Origin: Ampullimonas aquatilis
Lineage (GTDB): Bacteria > Pseudomonadota > Gammaproteobacteria > Burkholderiales > Burkholderiaceae_D
Direction of reading: 5' to 3'
Length of the DNA stretch: 64,000 nt
Assembly (NCBI RefSeq): GCF_049675895.1
Contig: NZ_CP183834.1
Span: 1,240,001 to 1,304,000 of the forward strand
A model generated the notes under the pieces. The model saw nothing but the letters and a program-made list of their open reading frames with translations, searched no databases and had not been told where the DNA came from. Below are positions 8,635 to 17,692 of this stretch, piece after piece. Numbering within the stretch: the stretch's first letter is position 1; every line of letters starts with the position of its first letter. A program made the position numbers and the translations under genes.

Positions 8635-8640
8635 TATAAT
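8635..8640 (+). promoter_or_regulatory. -10 box for the tRNA-Arg gene
   Basis: A perfect TATAAT lies 13 bp before the tRNA 5' end. No good -35 hexamer is seen at the usual spacing. Confidence 0.5.
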
Positions 8641-8653
8641 CTCGCGCTCGCTC

Positions 8654-8728
8654 CTCCCTGTAGTTCAATGGATAGAACAAGTGCCTCCTAAGCGCTAGAT
8701 ACAGGTTCGATTCCTGTCAGGGGGACCA
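8654..8728 (+). tRNA. tRNA-Arg (anticodon CCT)
   Basis: The cloverleaf folds by eye. The acceptor CTCCCTG pairs with CAGGGGG (one T-G wobble). The anticodon stem AGTGC/GCGCT carries the loop CTCCTAA, with anticodon CCT reading AGG. The T arm is ACAGG-TTCGATT-CCTGT, followed by discriminator A and an encoded CCA at 8726-8728. It is 75 nt including CCA. It serves the rare Arg codon AGG. No integrated element is seen directly downstream. Confidence 0.95.
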
Positions 8729-8994
8729 GTTTTCATTAGTCAGACTGAGCGCATTGTACTTGCGTTGCCCCATATGCTGATGTCCCTTGTTTGGTTTTTA
8801 TACTCAACGATGGCCTTGTTGCATGTGGCATGCAAGTCAGCATCAGTCTGACTATGCCTGACCAGCAAGCTTGCTTAAATAAGCCAGTTTGCTGGGTACC
8901 CTGCTGATCAGCGATGGCATGTCTTATTACTGCCATGCCGAGCACCAGGGTGTTAATGGTTCACCCAGTAATTTTTCCTGATTGACGTATTCCT

Positions 8995-10950
8995 ATGGCA
9001 TTGTTTTCTATCAGTCGCGCCCAGTTGGCGTTTGGTCATGTGGCGTTGCTGGATAACGCCGATTTTTCTCTTGAAGCCGGTGAACGGGTTGGTCTGATTG
9101 GCCGCAACGGCACGGGCAAATCGTCTTTACTCAAAATTGTGGCGGGACTGTCGCAGCCCGATGATGGGTTGATCGCGCGTGAGAAAGGCATTCAACTGGC
9201 GTTTGTGGCGCAGGAGCCGGACCTCGATGGCAATATGACCATCTTTGAAGCGGTGTCACAAGGTTTAAAGACCACGCTCGAACACATGGCCGAATACGAC
9301 AAAATTACCGAGCAACTCGGCGAGCCCGATGCCGATATCGACGCCTTGATGGAACGCTTTAGCGAGCTGCAGACCGAGCTGGATGCGCATGATGCCTGGA
9401 CCTGGCAAAACCGCGTGGAGCAGGCTTTGCAAAAGCTGTCACTGAGTGCTGATCGTAAGGTGTCGGCCTTGTCGGGCGGTATGAAAAAACGCGTGGCGCT
9501 GGCGCAGGCACTGGTTGCCAACCCCGATGTATTGGTGCTCGATGAGCCAACCAACCATTTGGATTTTGAGTCCATCAACTGGCTGGAAGACTTGCTCAAA
9601 CAGTTTAAAGGCAGCGTCTTGTTTGTGACCCATGATCGTAACTTTCTGGATAATGTGGCCACCCGCATTATTGAACTGGATCGGGGCAAGATTTTGTCCT
9701 TCCCGGGTAATTTCACCGCCTATCAGGAGCAGAAGGCGCAGCAGCTCGAAGTGGAAAAAGTGGAGCAGGCCAAGTTTGACAAAGTCTTGGCGCAGGAAGA
9801 AGTGTGGATTCGCAAAGGCGTGCAAGCGCGTCGTACCCGCGATGAAGGCCGGGTGCGGCGTCTGGAGCAATTACGCCGGGTGCGTGCCGAGCGTCGTGAA
9901 GTGGTCGGGCGGGTTCAGTTTGAAGTGGACTCTGGTCAACGCTCGGGCAAGATTGTGGCCGAGCTGGAAGACGTCTCCAAGCAGTATGAGGGCAGGGTGA
10001 TTGTCGATCACTTTACTGGCACCATTTTGCGTGGTGACAAGGTCGGCATCATTGGTCCGAATGGCGCTGGCAAAACCACCTTGCTCAAGATGATTCTGGG
10101 TGAGTTCAAGCCAGATAGCGGCACGGTCAAAAACGGTACGCAGTTGCAGATTGCGTATTTTGATCAGATGCGTGAACAGCTCAATCTGGAAGCCAGCCTG
10201 GCCGACACCATTGCCCCGGGCAGCGAATGGGTGGAAGTCAATGGCACCAAAAAACATATCATGAGTTACCTCAATGATTTTCTGTTTGCGCCCGAGCGCG
10301 CGCGTTCACCTGTGAAGTCTTTGTCGGGGGGGGAGCGTAACCGCCTTTTGCTGGCGCGCCTGTTTGCCAACCCGGCTAACGTGATTGTGCTCGATGAGCC
10401 AACCAATGATCTGGATATTGATACCCTGGAATTGCTGGAAGATCTGCTGCAGGACTATCCGGGTACCGTGTTTTTGGTCAGCCATGACCGTGCCTTTCTG
10501 GATAATGTGGTCACGCAGACCATTGCTTGCGAAGGCAACGGCCAGTGGCGCGAGTATCCCGGTGGCTTTACGGAATGGCAGATTCAAAGTGAGCGGGCTC
10601 GCAGTCTGACCGACAGTAAAAACAAAGCAGCAGGTGCAGGTGCAAAAGAATCCAAAAAAGAAACCGCGTCTGAAGCCGCCAAATCTGCGTCTGCGGCAGC
10701 ACCGGTAGTCAAGCCGGTCAAACTTTCCTATAAAGATCAGCGTGAACTGGAAACCTTGCCACAAACCATTACGGCACTTGAAGCTGAGCAGAAACTGCTG
10801 AGTGACAAGCTGGCTGATCCTACCTTGTATCAGACCGACCCAGCGCAGGTGAAAGCGGCCAATGATCGCTTTGCCGAGATTGACAATGAGCTGCTCGCCG
10901 CCATGGAGCGTTGGGAAGCGCTGGAGAAAAAGAGTAAGGGGCAGGCCTAG
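8995..10950 (+). CDS. uup: ABC-F family ATPase (Uup-like)
   Basis: This 651-residue protein has two fused ABC domains and no membrane segments. The first has Walker A GRNGTGKS at 36-43 and signature LSGGMKKR; the second has GPNGAGKT and signature LSGGERNR. Each Walker B continues into DEPTNHLD or DEPTNDLD. An arm linker rich in Arg/Glu lies between them, and the last 90 residues form a coiled coil after an Ala/Lys-rich stretch, which is the Uup layout. ABC-F proteins act on ribosomes, and Uup has also been linked to DNA-structure metabolism. ATG at 8995. Confidence 0.88.
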   Translation: MALFSISRAQLAFGHVALLDNADFSLEAGERVGLIGRNGTGKSSLLKIVAGLSQPDDGLIAREKGIQLAFVAQEPDLDGNMTIFEAVSQGLKTTLEHMAEYDKITEQLGEPDADIDALMERFSELQTELDAHDAWTWQNRVEQALQKLSLSADRKVSALSGGMKKRVALAQALVANPDVLVLDEPTNHLDFESINWLEDLLKQFKGSVLFVTHDRNFLDNVATRIIELDRGKILSFPGNFTAYQEQKAQQLEVEKVEQAKFDKVLAQEEVWIRKGVQARRTRDEGRVRRLEQLRRVRAERREVVGRVQFEVDSGQRSGKIVAELEDVSKQYEGRVIVDHFTGTILRGDKVGIIGPNGAGKTTLLKMILGEFKPDSGTVKNGTQLQIAYFDQMREQLNLEASLADTIAPGSEWVEVNGTKKHIMSYLNDFLFAPERARSPVKSLSGGERNRLLLARLFANPANVIVLDEPTNDLDIDTLELLEDLLQDYPGTVFLVSHDRAFLDNVVTQTIACEGNGQWREYPGGFTEWQIQSERARSLTDSKNKAAGAGAKESKKETASEAAKSASAAAPVVKPVKLSYKDQRELETLPQTITALEAEQKLLSDKLADPTLYQTDPAQVKAANDRFAEIDNELLAAMERWEALEKKSKGQA

Positions 10951-10969
10951 GTCAACGCTGTCAGCTCGG

Positions 10970-11230
10970 TCAACCGGGTTGAGTTTGATCCACGCCTTCC
11001 AGTGGTTCTGGTGGGCGGGCCAATAAGAGATCAAGCAGCCGAAAGGTTTTTTCAAACTGCACCTTGGCTACCTGGCAACGCTCGCAGCTCGCAATGTGTC
11101 TGAGCAATCGGCTTTGTTGTTCGGCACTCATTTCACCATCACGATCCAGACTCACCAGATGGGTTGTGTCACGACAGCTGATGTCATCCTGGCAAGGCTG
11201 ATTTTCATGGTTTGCAGGGGTGTCGGCCAT
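10970..11230 (-). CDS. Zinc-finger anti-sigma factor
   Basis: This small protein (86 residues from the ATG at 11230) carries the HIASCERC zinc motif (His-x3-Cys-x2-Cys) preceded by an upstream CRDTTH, as in zf-HC2/ZAS anti-sigma factors. No membrane segment is seen, so it is a soluble inhibitor. The ATG overlaps the sigma factor stop (TAATG), which implies coupled translation and a sigma/anti-sigma pair. The uup gene converges on it, ending 19 bp away. Confidence 0.8.
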   Translation of the reverse strand: MADTPANHENQPCQDDISCRDTTHLVSLDRDGEMSAEQQSRLLRHIASCERCQVAKVQFEKTFRLLDLLLARPPEPLEGVDQTQPG

Positions 11231-11814
11231 TAGTAATCTCCGCTTAATTTCAGATCCAGGCAAGTACGTAAACTCATACGAGCCCGATACAGCATAGTTC
11301 TCACATTGCCTTGCGAAAAAGCCATTTTTTCGGCTACTTCATCAATTTCAAAACCAATATATTCACGCAATAAGAACACTTGTGCGGTGACTGATGGCAG
11401 GCGTGTCATACAGGCGTTGAGGATGGAGAGCAACTGCTGTTGTTCAAGCGAATCACACGGGTCGCAATGCCATTCGCTGGGCTGCTCGGCCCAGCGCCCA
11501 TTGTTGTCAAATAAAGGGTCAAACAGATGTGGATCGCATTCCGACTCGCTGCTGCTATTGTCGTGAGTCATGAGTGGATTACGCTGCCGCAATCTGATTT
11601 GATCAATGATTTTGAATCTGAGAATCGATACCAGCCAGGTGCGCACACTGGATTGGCCTTTGAATTGTGGTAGTGCCAGCCATGCCGCTGACAGGGTTTC
11701 TTGCACGGCATCTTCGGCGGTTGCAGTGTCATTGAGCTGCAGTTTGGCCAGTCCCAGCAAAAAAGATTGATGCCGGGCAATTTCCTGATTGAATCGCTGA
11801 TGTGATAAATCCAT
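11230..11814 (-). CDS. ECF-type RNA polymerase sigma factor
   Basis: This 194-residue protein has sigma region 2 (ATAEDAVQETLSAAWLAL, then SSVRTWLVSILRFKIIDQIR). A charged linker of about 50 residues with several Cys/His follows, then region 4 (LPSVTAQVFLLREYIGFEIDEVA, then SQGNVRTMLYRARMSLR). Missing regions 1 and 3 place it with extracytoplasmic-function sigma factors. It is followed by its anti-sigma gene and is divergent from a secreted catalase-like peroxidase, a likely target (inference). A GGAAC (-35-like) lies at 11867-11871 on its own strand, compatible with autoregulation. Confidence 0.9.
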   Translation of the reverse strand: MDLSHQRFNQEIARHQSFLLGLAKLQLNDTATAEDAVQETLSAAWLALPQFKGQSSVRTWLVSILRFKIIDQIRLRQRNPLMTHDNSSSESECDPHLFDPLFDNNGRWAEQPSEWHCDPCDSLEQQQLLSILNACMTRLPSVTAQVFLLREYIGFEIDEVAEKMAFSQGNVRTMLYRARMSLRTCLDLKLSGDY

Positions 11815-12169
11815 CTTGTCTCTATCTATGGCAACAAGAACAGTAAAAATTAAATAAATGCGAATTGTTCCAGGCGATAAGTCTTGAGCACTATGGTGGA
11901 CTGGTTGTCTCCACGTTGACAGAATTGGCGAGTGTTCTGTTCTTGTTGTTTGACTTTACCATGCGCATTTGCAAAATAAGGTTGTGACAAAAATTAATTG
12001 ATGCCCGACTCATTTAAGTTGGCTGCACTGGTTGCGCTTTATGGCAGGCGGCAGATGTGCAATGGATTGAATAGTTAGGCAATTGATTTTTTTGTGATTG
12101 AGCTGTGATACTTCGGCAATGTCTTGCGACTCAGTGGTAGTCAATTCGACTTAACCAACGGGAGACATC
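11815..12169. promoter_or_regulatory. Divergent promoter region between sigma factor and peroxidase genes
   Basis: This 355-bp non-coding, AT-rich space must hold the start signals of both divergent transcripts. A GGAAC on the minus strand (11867-11871) resembles the -35 of many ECF promoters, and a GGGAG ribosome-binding site lies just before the peroxidase ATG. I see no open frame and no clear operator repeat. Confidence 0.4.
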
Positions 12170-13150
12170 ATGAAATCCAATCCATTCACCCACGTCATGG
12201 CTAGCGTATTGCTGTCATTAAGTATGCCTATGGGCGCGAATGCTCAGACTGTTTCAGCAGAACAGATGGTCGATTCCTTGAACAAGGTTTTTGGTGCACA
12301 TCATGGTATGCGTGCATCCCATGCCAAAGGTGTTTGTGTTGCCGGGGAGTTTATTCCCAGTGGTGATGCCGCTATGGTGACCAGTGCCGGATTATTGCAT
12401 GCGGGCACCAGTAAGGTAACCGGGCGGTTTTCCATCGGTGGTGGTAATCCCAAGGTCAGTGACAAGGCCAAAGGGGTTCGTGGACTGGCACTGCATCTGG
12501 ATTCAGGTAAAGAAGTGATGGATCTGGTGACGATTTCATCGCCGGTGTTTTTTGCCAGCACACCAGAAAACTTTGTGGCCTTTCTGGAAGCGCGTCAGCC
12601 TGATTCAAATACCGGCAAGCCAGACCCTGTCAAGGTCAAGGCGTATAACGAGTCGCATCATGATGTCAAAGCTTTCAATGACTATATTGGCAAAAGCGAA
12701 GTAACGGCCAGTTATGCGCAAACACCTTATTGGTCGGGCAATGCTTTTCGCTTGAGCAATGCAACAGGTAAAACAACGCATGCGCGCTGGCGCATTGAGC
12801 CGGTTGCCGGACGTTTGGGTTTGACAGAGGAGCAGCATAAAACGTTGCCGGATGATTTTTTGAATGCCGACCTTGAACAACGCCTCAAACATGGGCCGGT
12901 TGAATTTGAGCTTTGGTTGCAAATTGCGGGTGCCGATGATCCAGTGAATGATCCTACTCAGGAATGGCCGGCAAATCGTCCTCAGATCAAGGTGGGCAAA
13001 TTGAGTCTGTCCAGCATGGGGGGTAACTGCGATGGCATGATGTTTAATCCGATGCAGTTACCCAAAGGTATAGCAGCTTCGGATGATCCAATCTTACAGG
13101 TACGGGCTGCAGCCTATGGTGTGTCGCTGGTTCGACGCAGCGCGCATTGA
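12170..13150 (+). CDS. Secreted catalase-family peroxidase (SrpA-like)
   Basis: This 326-residue haem protein has a signal peptide (to about ANA at 23-25), so it is probably periplasmic. The distal His is H51 in ASHAKGVC. The proximal haem ligand fits Y316 in the RAAAY motif (R312-x3-Y316) near the C-terminus. Length and motif order match the short catalase-related peroxidases rather than full catalases. These use small organic or hydrogen peroxide as oxidant. A GGGAG site precedes the ATG. Its divergent sigma/anti-sigma partner suggests stress-induced expression. Confidence 0.88.
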   Translation: MKSNPFTHVMASVLLSLSMPMGANAQTVSAEQMVDSLNKVFGAHHGMRASHAKGVCVAGEFIPSGDAAMVTSAGLLHAGTSKVTGRFSIGGGNPKVSDKAKGVRGLALHLDSGKEVMDLVTISSPVFFASTPENFVAFLEARQPDSNTGKPDPVKVKAYNESHHDVKAFNDYIGKSEVTASYAQTPYWSGNAFRLSNATGKTTHARWRIEPVAGRLGLTEEQHKTLPDDFLNADLEQRLKHGPVEFELWLQIAGADDPVNDPTQEWPANRPQIKVGKLSLSSMGGNCDGMMFNPMQLPKGIAASDDPILQVRAAAYGVSLVRRSAH

Positions 13151-13181
13151 TGGCTGGTGTGGCTGACGGCGTTTATGCTGC

Positions 13182-13304
13182 TCAGCCACACCAGGCAATT
13201 ACACTATTACTTAAATCCACCAGGAATCCCGGACGTAAATAAAGCATAAATGTCAGCGCGAGTGCGATGACGATTAGTCCGATAGTCACGATTTGGCGAG
13301 TCAT
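13182..13304 (-). CDS. Small membrane protein of 40 residues
   Basis: Translation from the ATG at 13304 gives 40 residues. MTRQIVT is followed by one hydrophobic helix (IGLIVIALALTFMLYL), then RPGFLVDLSNSVIAWCG and TGA. The single-helix plan with a charged cytoplasmic start and a conserved-looking RPGFLVDL tail makes it more than a chance frame. The ribosome-binding site is weak (AAAGA just before ATG). It converges with the peroxidase gene, ending 32 bp from it. I do not recognise a named family. Confidence 0.5.
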   Translation of the reverse strand: MTRQIVTIGLIVIALALTFMLYLRPGFLVDLSNSVIAWCG

Positions 13305-13812
13305 TCTTTGGCCCAGTCAAGAATTCGCAGCTTTTGATGTTCAAAACTCAGAATAGCGGCATTTCATTGTGCCTTTTGTTAGTGCCAATGTCATGTTTTT
13401 GCGTCAAGTCTGGCTATTCAATGAATAGCGCCCACATCTCGCATCATTTCAAAGCATGATTTTCGACTATTGCTGCTTAAATGGAGTTAGTTAAATGTAA
13501 TTGCATGTCAAATCTCATCACTTTGCTGGAAGTTGTTGAATTTTCAGATATGTCATTTCATTTTAATTTGTAACGATGATCTGCCTTGCAGCGCTATATA
13601 TGGTCAATGTTCCTCAAAGAGTATTGCAGCGGTAACTTGTTCTTACGATTGCTTACCCTGACATAAACATTGCTTAACTAGTATGGCTCCATGTTTGGTT
13701 GACCATCAACAAGTTTCACCGGTACGTCGTTGTCGAATATTGCCTTAGCGCCTTTTTTGATTGACTGCTGGATGTTGACAACCAATTCCTGAGTCAAATA
13801 GGTGAGGTGTTT
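13305..13812. other. Intergenic region of about 500 bp, AT-rich
   Basis: No intact gene is visible. On the minus strand 13678-13800 there is an open stretch reading VNIQQSIKKGAKAIF and ending GQPNMEPY-stop; it resembles a fragment of an aldehyde dehydrogenase but is too short to call. The 3' end carries a GAGG ribosome-binding site for the gene at 13813. Confidence 0.4.
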
Positions 13813-15864
13813 ATGCAATATATTTTGAAATTGGGTTGGATACTGCTTGGTATTTTTTTGACGCAACAAGCTTTTGCTCTAACGATTGGTATGGGTTGGC
13901 ACCCACAGGGAGAAGATCCACAAGCAGTTGCAGTGTTACTCAAGAATAGCGGTTTTCGTCATCTGCGTTTTGATATCAGTAGTGCCAACTATCATGCCCC
14001 AACAGCCCAATCGATTACGCTAGCGCAAAAGATGCAAGCCAATGGCGTTGCCATGACTGGCATCATTCATACAAAGATATCTGTCAATGTCAGCCAGGGT
14101 TATTGCCCGGGTGATATACCAACCCTTGAAACACAGGGCTATAGTGATGCTTACGCGCAGGCAAATGGTTTGAAGGATTACATCCAGCTCTTTGAGCTGG
14201 AAAACGAAGTCAATTTATATCCCAATGTGCGTAATGGTGGTAAATCACCGTTTACCAATCCGGCACTCTACAACACGGCTTGCGGTAACTCCATGGCCGC
14301 AGTACTAAGAGGAATGTCCAGAGCCGTTCGCGATGTGGCGAATACAAGTGGTAAGCAACTAAGAATTATTCTTGGTGCTACCAGTGATGGCAGTACTGGC
14401 TTTCTGACATTCATGCAACAAAAAGGCGTGGCATTTGATATTGTCGGTTTCCATGTATATCCACGTGTCAATCAAAATCTGTTAACAACCGATCCCTGGT
14501 TTGGGCCGAATGGTGCAGTTGGCCTGCTGGCCGGTTTTGGTAAACCCATTCATATCAATGAGTTTAATTGTGGTGAAACGTATGACAATGGTTTTACCAA
14601 TGTGGCGGGTAGTAGCTCAATGAATGCCTGCGTTCAATCCATTGATAAACAGTTGAGTGCTTTATCCAATAGCTCGGCCAATATCGAAGTCATTGATATG
14701 TTTCAACTGATCGATCAGCGTTCCACTTCAATTTGTGCAACAGGTAATCCGTTTAGTGGCTCATCTGCTGATGCAGAGTGCCGTTTTGGTATGCGTTATG
14801 ACATGGCCAATCCGAAGCCAACTTGGGATGTGGCCAGCAAATATGCACAGCGTGCCAATGCTGCTGCAAATGGTGGGGTCACTAATATTCCAGCAACGAT
14901 ACCTGTGACGCCCGTTAAATCCACGACGACGCCAATCGTTAGTGTTGTGACACCAACGCCAACGCCGACAACATCGCCCACCAGTCAAACGGGTAGTGAT
15001 AACAGCAGTATCAACGCACCAACGCTATCATTGACAGATTATGTCTGGGATATCTATCGGGTCTTGCTTGGCAGAGAACCGTCAAGTACTGAGGCTAATG
15101 GTTGGATTGCCGATATTAATGGTGGCAAGGTTAGCCGGCTGCAAATGCAAAAAACAATTTTGGTCAGTACAGAGTTTTTGACACGTCAATCCGGTGGTGA
15201 TTTCAGTTTGGCACCGACCATCATGCAGCTAAGCAAGGCTGATTTCATCACACTTTTATATAAACTCTTATTGCAACGTGCACCAGAAGCAGCAGGGTTT
15301 ACAGCATGGGTTCAAAATTCGAGCAGCCGAGATAATACCTTGCGTGCCTTTCTTGTATCAGGAGAATACGCACGCATATTCTCAAAAGTTCTGCCTGTCA
15401 CATCAATAACAAATCCTGTTGTTCCTGCTGCTGGTAATGCACAAGCCACGGCTGATACCCAATCGAGTAATGGTGATAACAGCAGTATTAATGAGGCCAC
15501 TTTAAGTGATGATGATTATGTATGGGATGTTTATCGTTTGCTTTTGGGACGGGAACCGGCTCTGAGCGAAGCTAATAATTGGATTGCTCAATTGAGTAGC
15601 AATAGTATTACCCGGATGCAGATGCAAAAATCAATTCAGGCATCCGTGGAGTTTACTAATCGGGTCGGTGGAAACCAGTACGGTATTCCAGTGAGTATTA
15701 GTCAATTATCAAAAAGCGATTTTATTACCTTGCTTTATAAGGCGCTCTTTCAACGCGCACCGGAAGCGAGTGGCTTGGCATTTTGGGTTGCTAATAATTC
15801 GGCGCGTGAAAATGTATTGCGAGCATTCTTGACTTCAGCCGAGTATCGAAGACTATATCAATAA
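13813..15864 (+). CDS. Secreted glycoside-hydrolase-like protein with two C-terminal DUF4214 domains
   Basis: This 683-residue protein has a signal peptide ending near QQAFA. The N-terminal region of about 330 residues looks like a TIM-barrel hydrolase. ELENEV near 129-134 gives a candidate acid/base Glu after Asn, and HINEFNCGE near 247-255 a candidate nucleophile Glu. A Thr/Pro linker follows (PTPTPTTSPTS), then two repeats of DUF4214 (DYVWDIYRVLLGREPSS and DYVWDVYRLLLGREPAL), each with a second half LLQRAPEAAG or LFQRAPEASG. DUF4214 is common in secreted, surface or calcium-dependent proteins. The catalytic part is a paralogue of the gene at 20176. ATG at 13813 with GAGG upstream. Confidence 0.7.
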   Translation: MQYILKLGWILLGIFLTQQAFALTIGMGWHPQGEDPQAVAVLLKNSGFRHLRFDISSANYHAPTAQSITLAQKMQANGVAMTGIIHTKISVNVSQGYCPGDIPTLETQGYSDAYAQANGLKDYIQLFELENEVNLYPNVRNGGKSPFTNPALYNTACGNSMAAVLRGMSRAVRDVANTSGKQLRIILGATSDGSTGFLTFMQQKGVAFDIVGFHVYPRVNQNLLTTDPWFGPNGAVGLLAGFGKPIHINEFNCGETYDNGFTNVAGSSSMNACVQSIDKQLSALSNSSANIEVIDMFQLIDQRSTSICATGNPFSGSSADAECRFGMRYDMANPKPTWDVASKYAQRANAAANGGVTNIPATIPVTPVKSTTTPIVSVVTPTPTPTTSPTSQTGSDNSSINAPTLSLTDYVWDIYRVLLGREPSSTEANGWIADINGGKVSRLQMQKTILVSTEFLTRQSGGDFSLAPTIMQLSKADFITLLYKLLLQRAPEAAGFTAWVQNSSSRDNTLRAFLVSGEYARIFSKVLPVTSITNPVVPAAGNAQATADTQSSNGDNSSINEATLSDDDYVWDVYRLLLGREPALSEANNWIAQLSSNSITRMQMQKSIQASVEFTNRVGGNQYGIPVSISQLSKSDFITLLYKALFQRAPEASGLAFWVANNSARENVLRAFLTSAEYRRLYQ

Positions 15865-15885
15865 GTCGGTTTGTATTTAATAAAT

Positions 15886-15922
15886 AAAAAAGGGCAATGT
15901 CTTTTCAGCACTGCCCTTTTTT
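15886..15922. terminator. Bidirectional terminator
   Basis: The hairpin AAAAAGGGCA...TGCCCTTTTT has an A-run on the left and a T-run on the right, between the converging DUF4214 and MFS genes. Confidence 0.8.
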
Positions 15923-15957
15923 ATTTTTATGTTGCTCTTTGCCGTTGACACCTTGTA

Positions 15958-17181
15958 TCAAGTGATCAATGGTGAGTTTCTCACGATCGTTCTTTCATTG
16001 ATCGGCAGATTGATCAATCCTGCAAAGACACCCAGTGCGATGGCAATCATCCACATGAGATCATATGATCCCAGGCGGTCGTATAAAAAGCCACCTAACC
16101 AGGCACCTAAAAAACTGCCAAATTGATGTGCCATAAAAACAAAACCTGAAAGCATGGATAAATGCTTGATACCAAATATCTGCACGATCACGCCATTGGT
16201 GACCGGAATGGTGGACAACCACAAGATGCCCATTACACTGGCAAACACCCAGACACTTAAGCTACTCAGAGGCAATAAAATAAAAAGGCTGATGCAGACT
16301 GCGCGCAAGCTGTAAATGCTGCATAAGAGATAGCGCTTGGGCAGGCGTTGTGCCATCCAGCCATAGCCATAGGTACCAAAAATATTGAATAGGCCAATCA
16401 GTGCCAGTGCAATGGTGGCTACCTTGGCATCCAGCATGCCTTTATCCTTTAAATAAGCAGGTAGATGAACCGCAATGAAAACCACTTGAAAGCCGCAAAC
16501 AAAATAGCCCATCATCAAGAGTTGAAAGCTGCGATAGGTCAATGCTTCTTTGAGTGCCTGGCTTATGGTCTGATCATTGGCCGTATGATGCGATTCAGCC
16601 GCAGGTTCTTTCAGGCCAAATATCAATGGCAGCATCAGCGCTGCCAGGGAAGCCAGAATGAAGAGTGCTTCCTGCCAGCCAAACTGAGCGATCAATGATT
16701 GCTGAATCGGGATCATGATGAACTGGCCAAATGAACCAGCCGCTGCGGTAATACCCATTGCCATCATGCGTTTTTCAGGTGGTGCCACACGGCCAATGAT
16801 GGCGTAAATGACGCTGTAGGTGGTACCTGATTGCGCCAGACCAATACATAAACCGGCACTGGCCAAAAAGCCGATACTGCTGCTTGAGATGGCCATCAAG
16901 ACCAAGCCAGACACATACAACAATGTCCCCACTATCATGACCCGTAGAGGGCCAAATCGATCAGCGATGGCACCGACCACAGGTTGAGTCAGACCCCAGA
17001 AGAGATTTTGCAAGGCAATTGCCAAAGCAAAGGTTTCCCGGGTCCAGCCATGCGCCTGAGTGATCGGTAAATTGAAGAAGCCAAAGCCATGACGAATCCC
17101 CATGGACATGGAGACTACCAGTCCGCCGCAAATCAAAACGGTTTTCAGGCTGGGCCTGGTAGCTGAGGTAAACAATGGCAT
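15958..17181 (-). CDS. MFS transporter
   Basis: This transporter of about 407 residues has some twelve membrane segments. The first motif-A loop reads GAIADRFGPLRV, and a second half begins after a cytoplasmic linker rich in Glu/His (LKEPAAESHHTANDQT). A conserved-looking GIRHGFGFFNLPI near the start and GLAQSGTTYSVIY are in line with the oxalate/formate-antiporter-like branch, but the substrate is not determinable. The ATG at 17181 is preferred over a TTG at 17214. It is monocistronic, with a shared terminator downstream. Confidence 0.82.
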   Translation of the reverse strand: MPLFTSATRPSLKTVLICGGLVVSMSMGIRHGFGFFNLPITQAHGWTRETFALAIALQNLFWGLTQPVVGAIADRFGPLRVMIVGTLLYVSGLVLMAISSSSIGFLASAGLCIGLAQSGTTYSVIYAIIGRVAPPEKRMMAMGITAAAGSFGQFIMIPIQQSLIAQFGWQEALFILASLAALMLPLIFGLKEPAAESHHTANDQTISQALKEALTYRSFQLLMMGYFVCGFQVVFIAVHLPAYLKDKGMLDAKVATIALALIGLFNIFGTYGYGWMAQRLPKRYLLCSIYSLRAVCISLFILLPLSSLSVWVFASVMGILWLSTIPVTNGVIVQIFGIKHLSMLSGFVFMAHQFGSFLGAWLGGFLYDRLGSYDLMWMIAIALGVFAGLINLPINERTIVRNSPLIT

Positions 17182-17692
17182 GGCAAGTCCGATCAGGTAA
17201 TCAAGGTAAGGCAAATTAACAGTACAACAAAGTCGTCACAAGACACAGTGTAGTGAATAAAAAAGTGTTCTGCTGTACCGTGTGAAAATACTTTGTCAAG
17301 TTAAATCATGCGGCTGCGGCAAACTGGCTGATCGGGTATAAATGACGCTGGCTATGGCTGTCAAGCGGGATGGTGAGGTGCTGCCCATCAATTGAGCACA
17401 GACATAGCAGGTAGTAAAGACGCCATTTTTTGGTTTGAAGAGGGGGCTTTTCCACAGGGTGTGGGGATAACTTTTTGATTTATTTTTTTAATACATAGAA
17501 CAACATTGGCGGGAAATTGACTCAACCAATCAGGATCAAAACCCATTGACTTTTGAGGATAGTTCATATTGCTGTGTGACTATTGCAATTCATCGCCCCA
17601 GACTGATTACAATACGCACCAACCTCGGATTAAGTGCTGCTTTCAGCGCATTTCAATTTCCTCGCAGCTCAATTCATTCAGACAAGAACTTC
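17182..17692. other. Intergenic region of about 510 bp upstream of parE
   Basis: AT-rich, with no credible gene. An upstream extension of the parE frame exists from 17546 but lacks family resemblance. TTTTCCACA at 17449-17457 differs by one base from a DnaA box and is followed by TGTGGGGATAA; this may be coincidental. Both the MFS gene and parE must have their promoters here. Confidence 0.4.

Noticed and set aside
8731..8994. Search for an integrated element next to tRNA-Arg
   Set aside because: No integrase gene or repeat of the tRNA 3' end was found; the region leads directly into the ABC-F gene.
13678..13869. Minus-strand frame starting inside the hydrolase-like gene
   Set aside because: The start codon lies in the signal-peptide region of the gene on the other strand; at most the part below 13800 is a gene fragment.
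17449..17470. DnaA-box-like TTTTCCACA and TGTGGGGATAA
   Set aside because: Only one mismatch-bearing site and one with an insertion; no origin features such as dnaA, dnaN or box clusters nearby.
17546..17692. N-terminal extension of parE
   Set aside because: The extra 49 residues lack ParE character; the ATG at 17693 begins the known family N-terminus.
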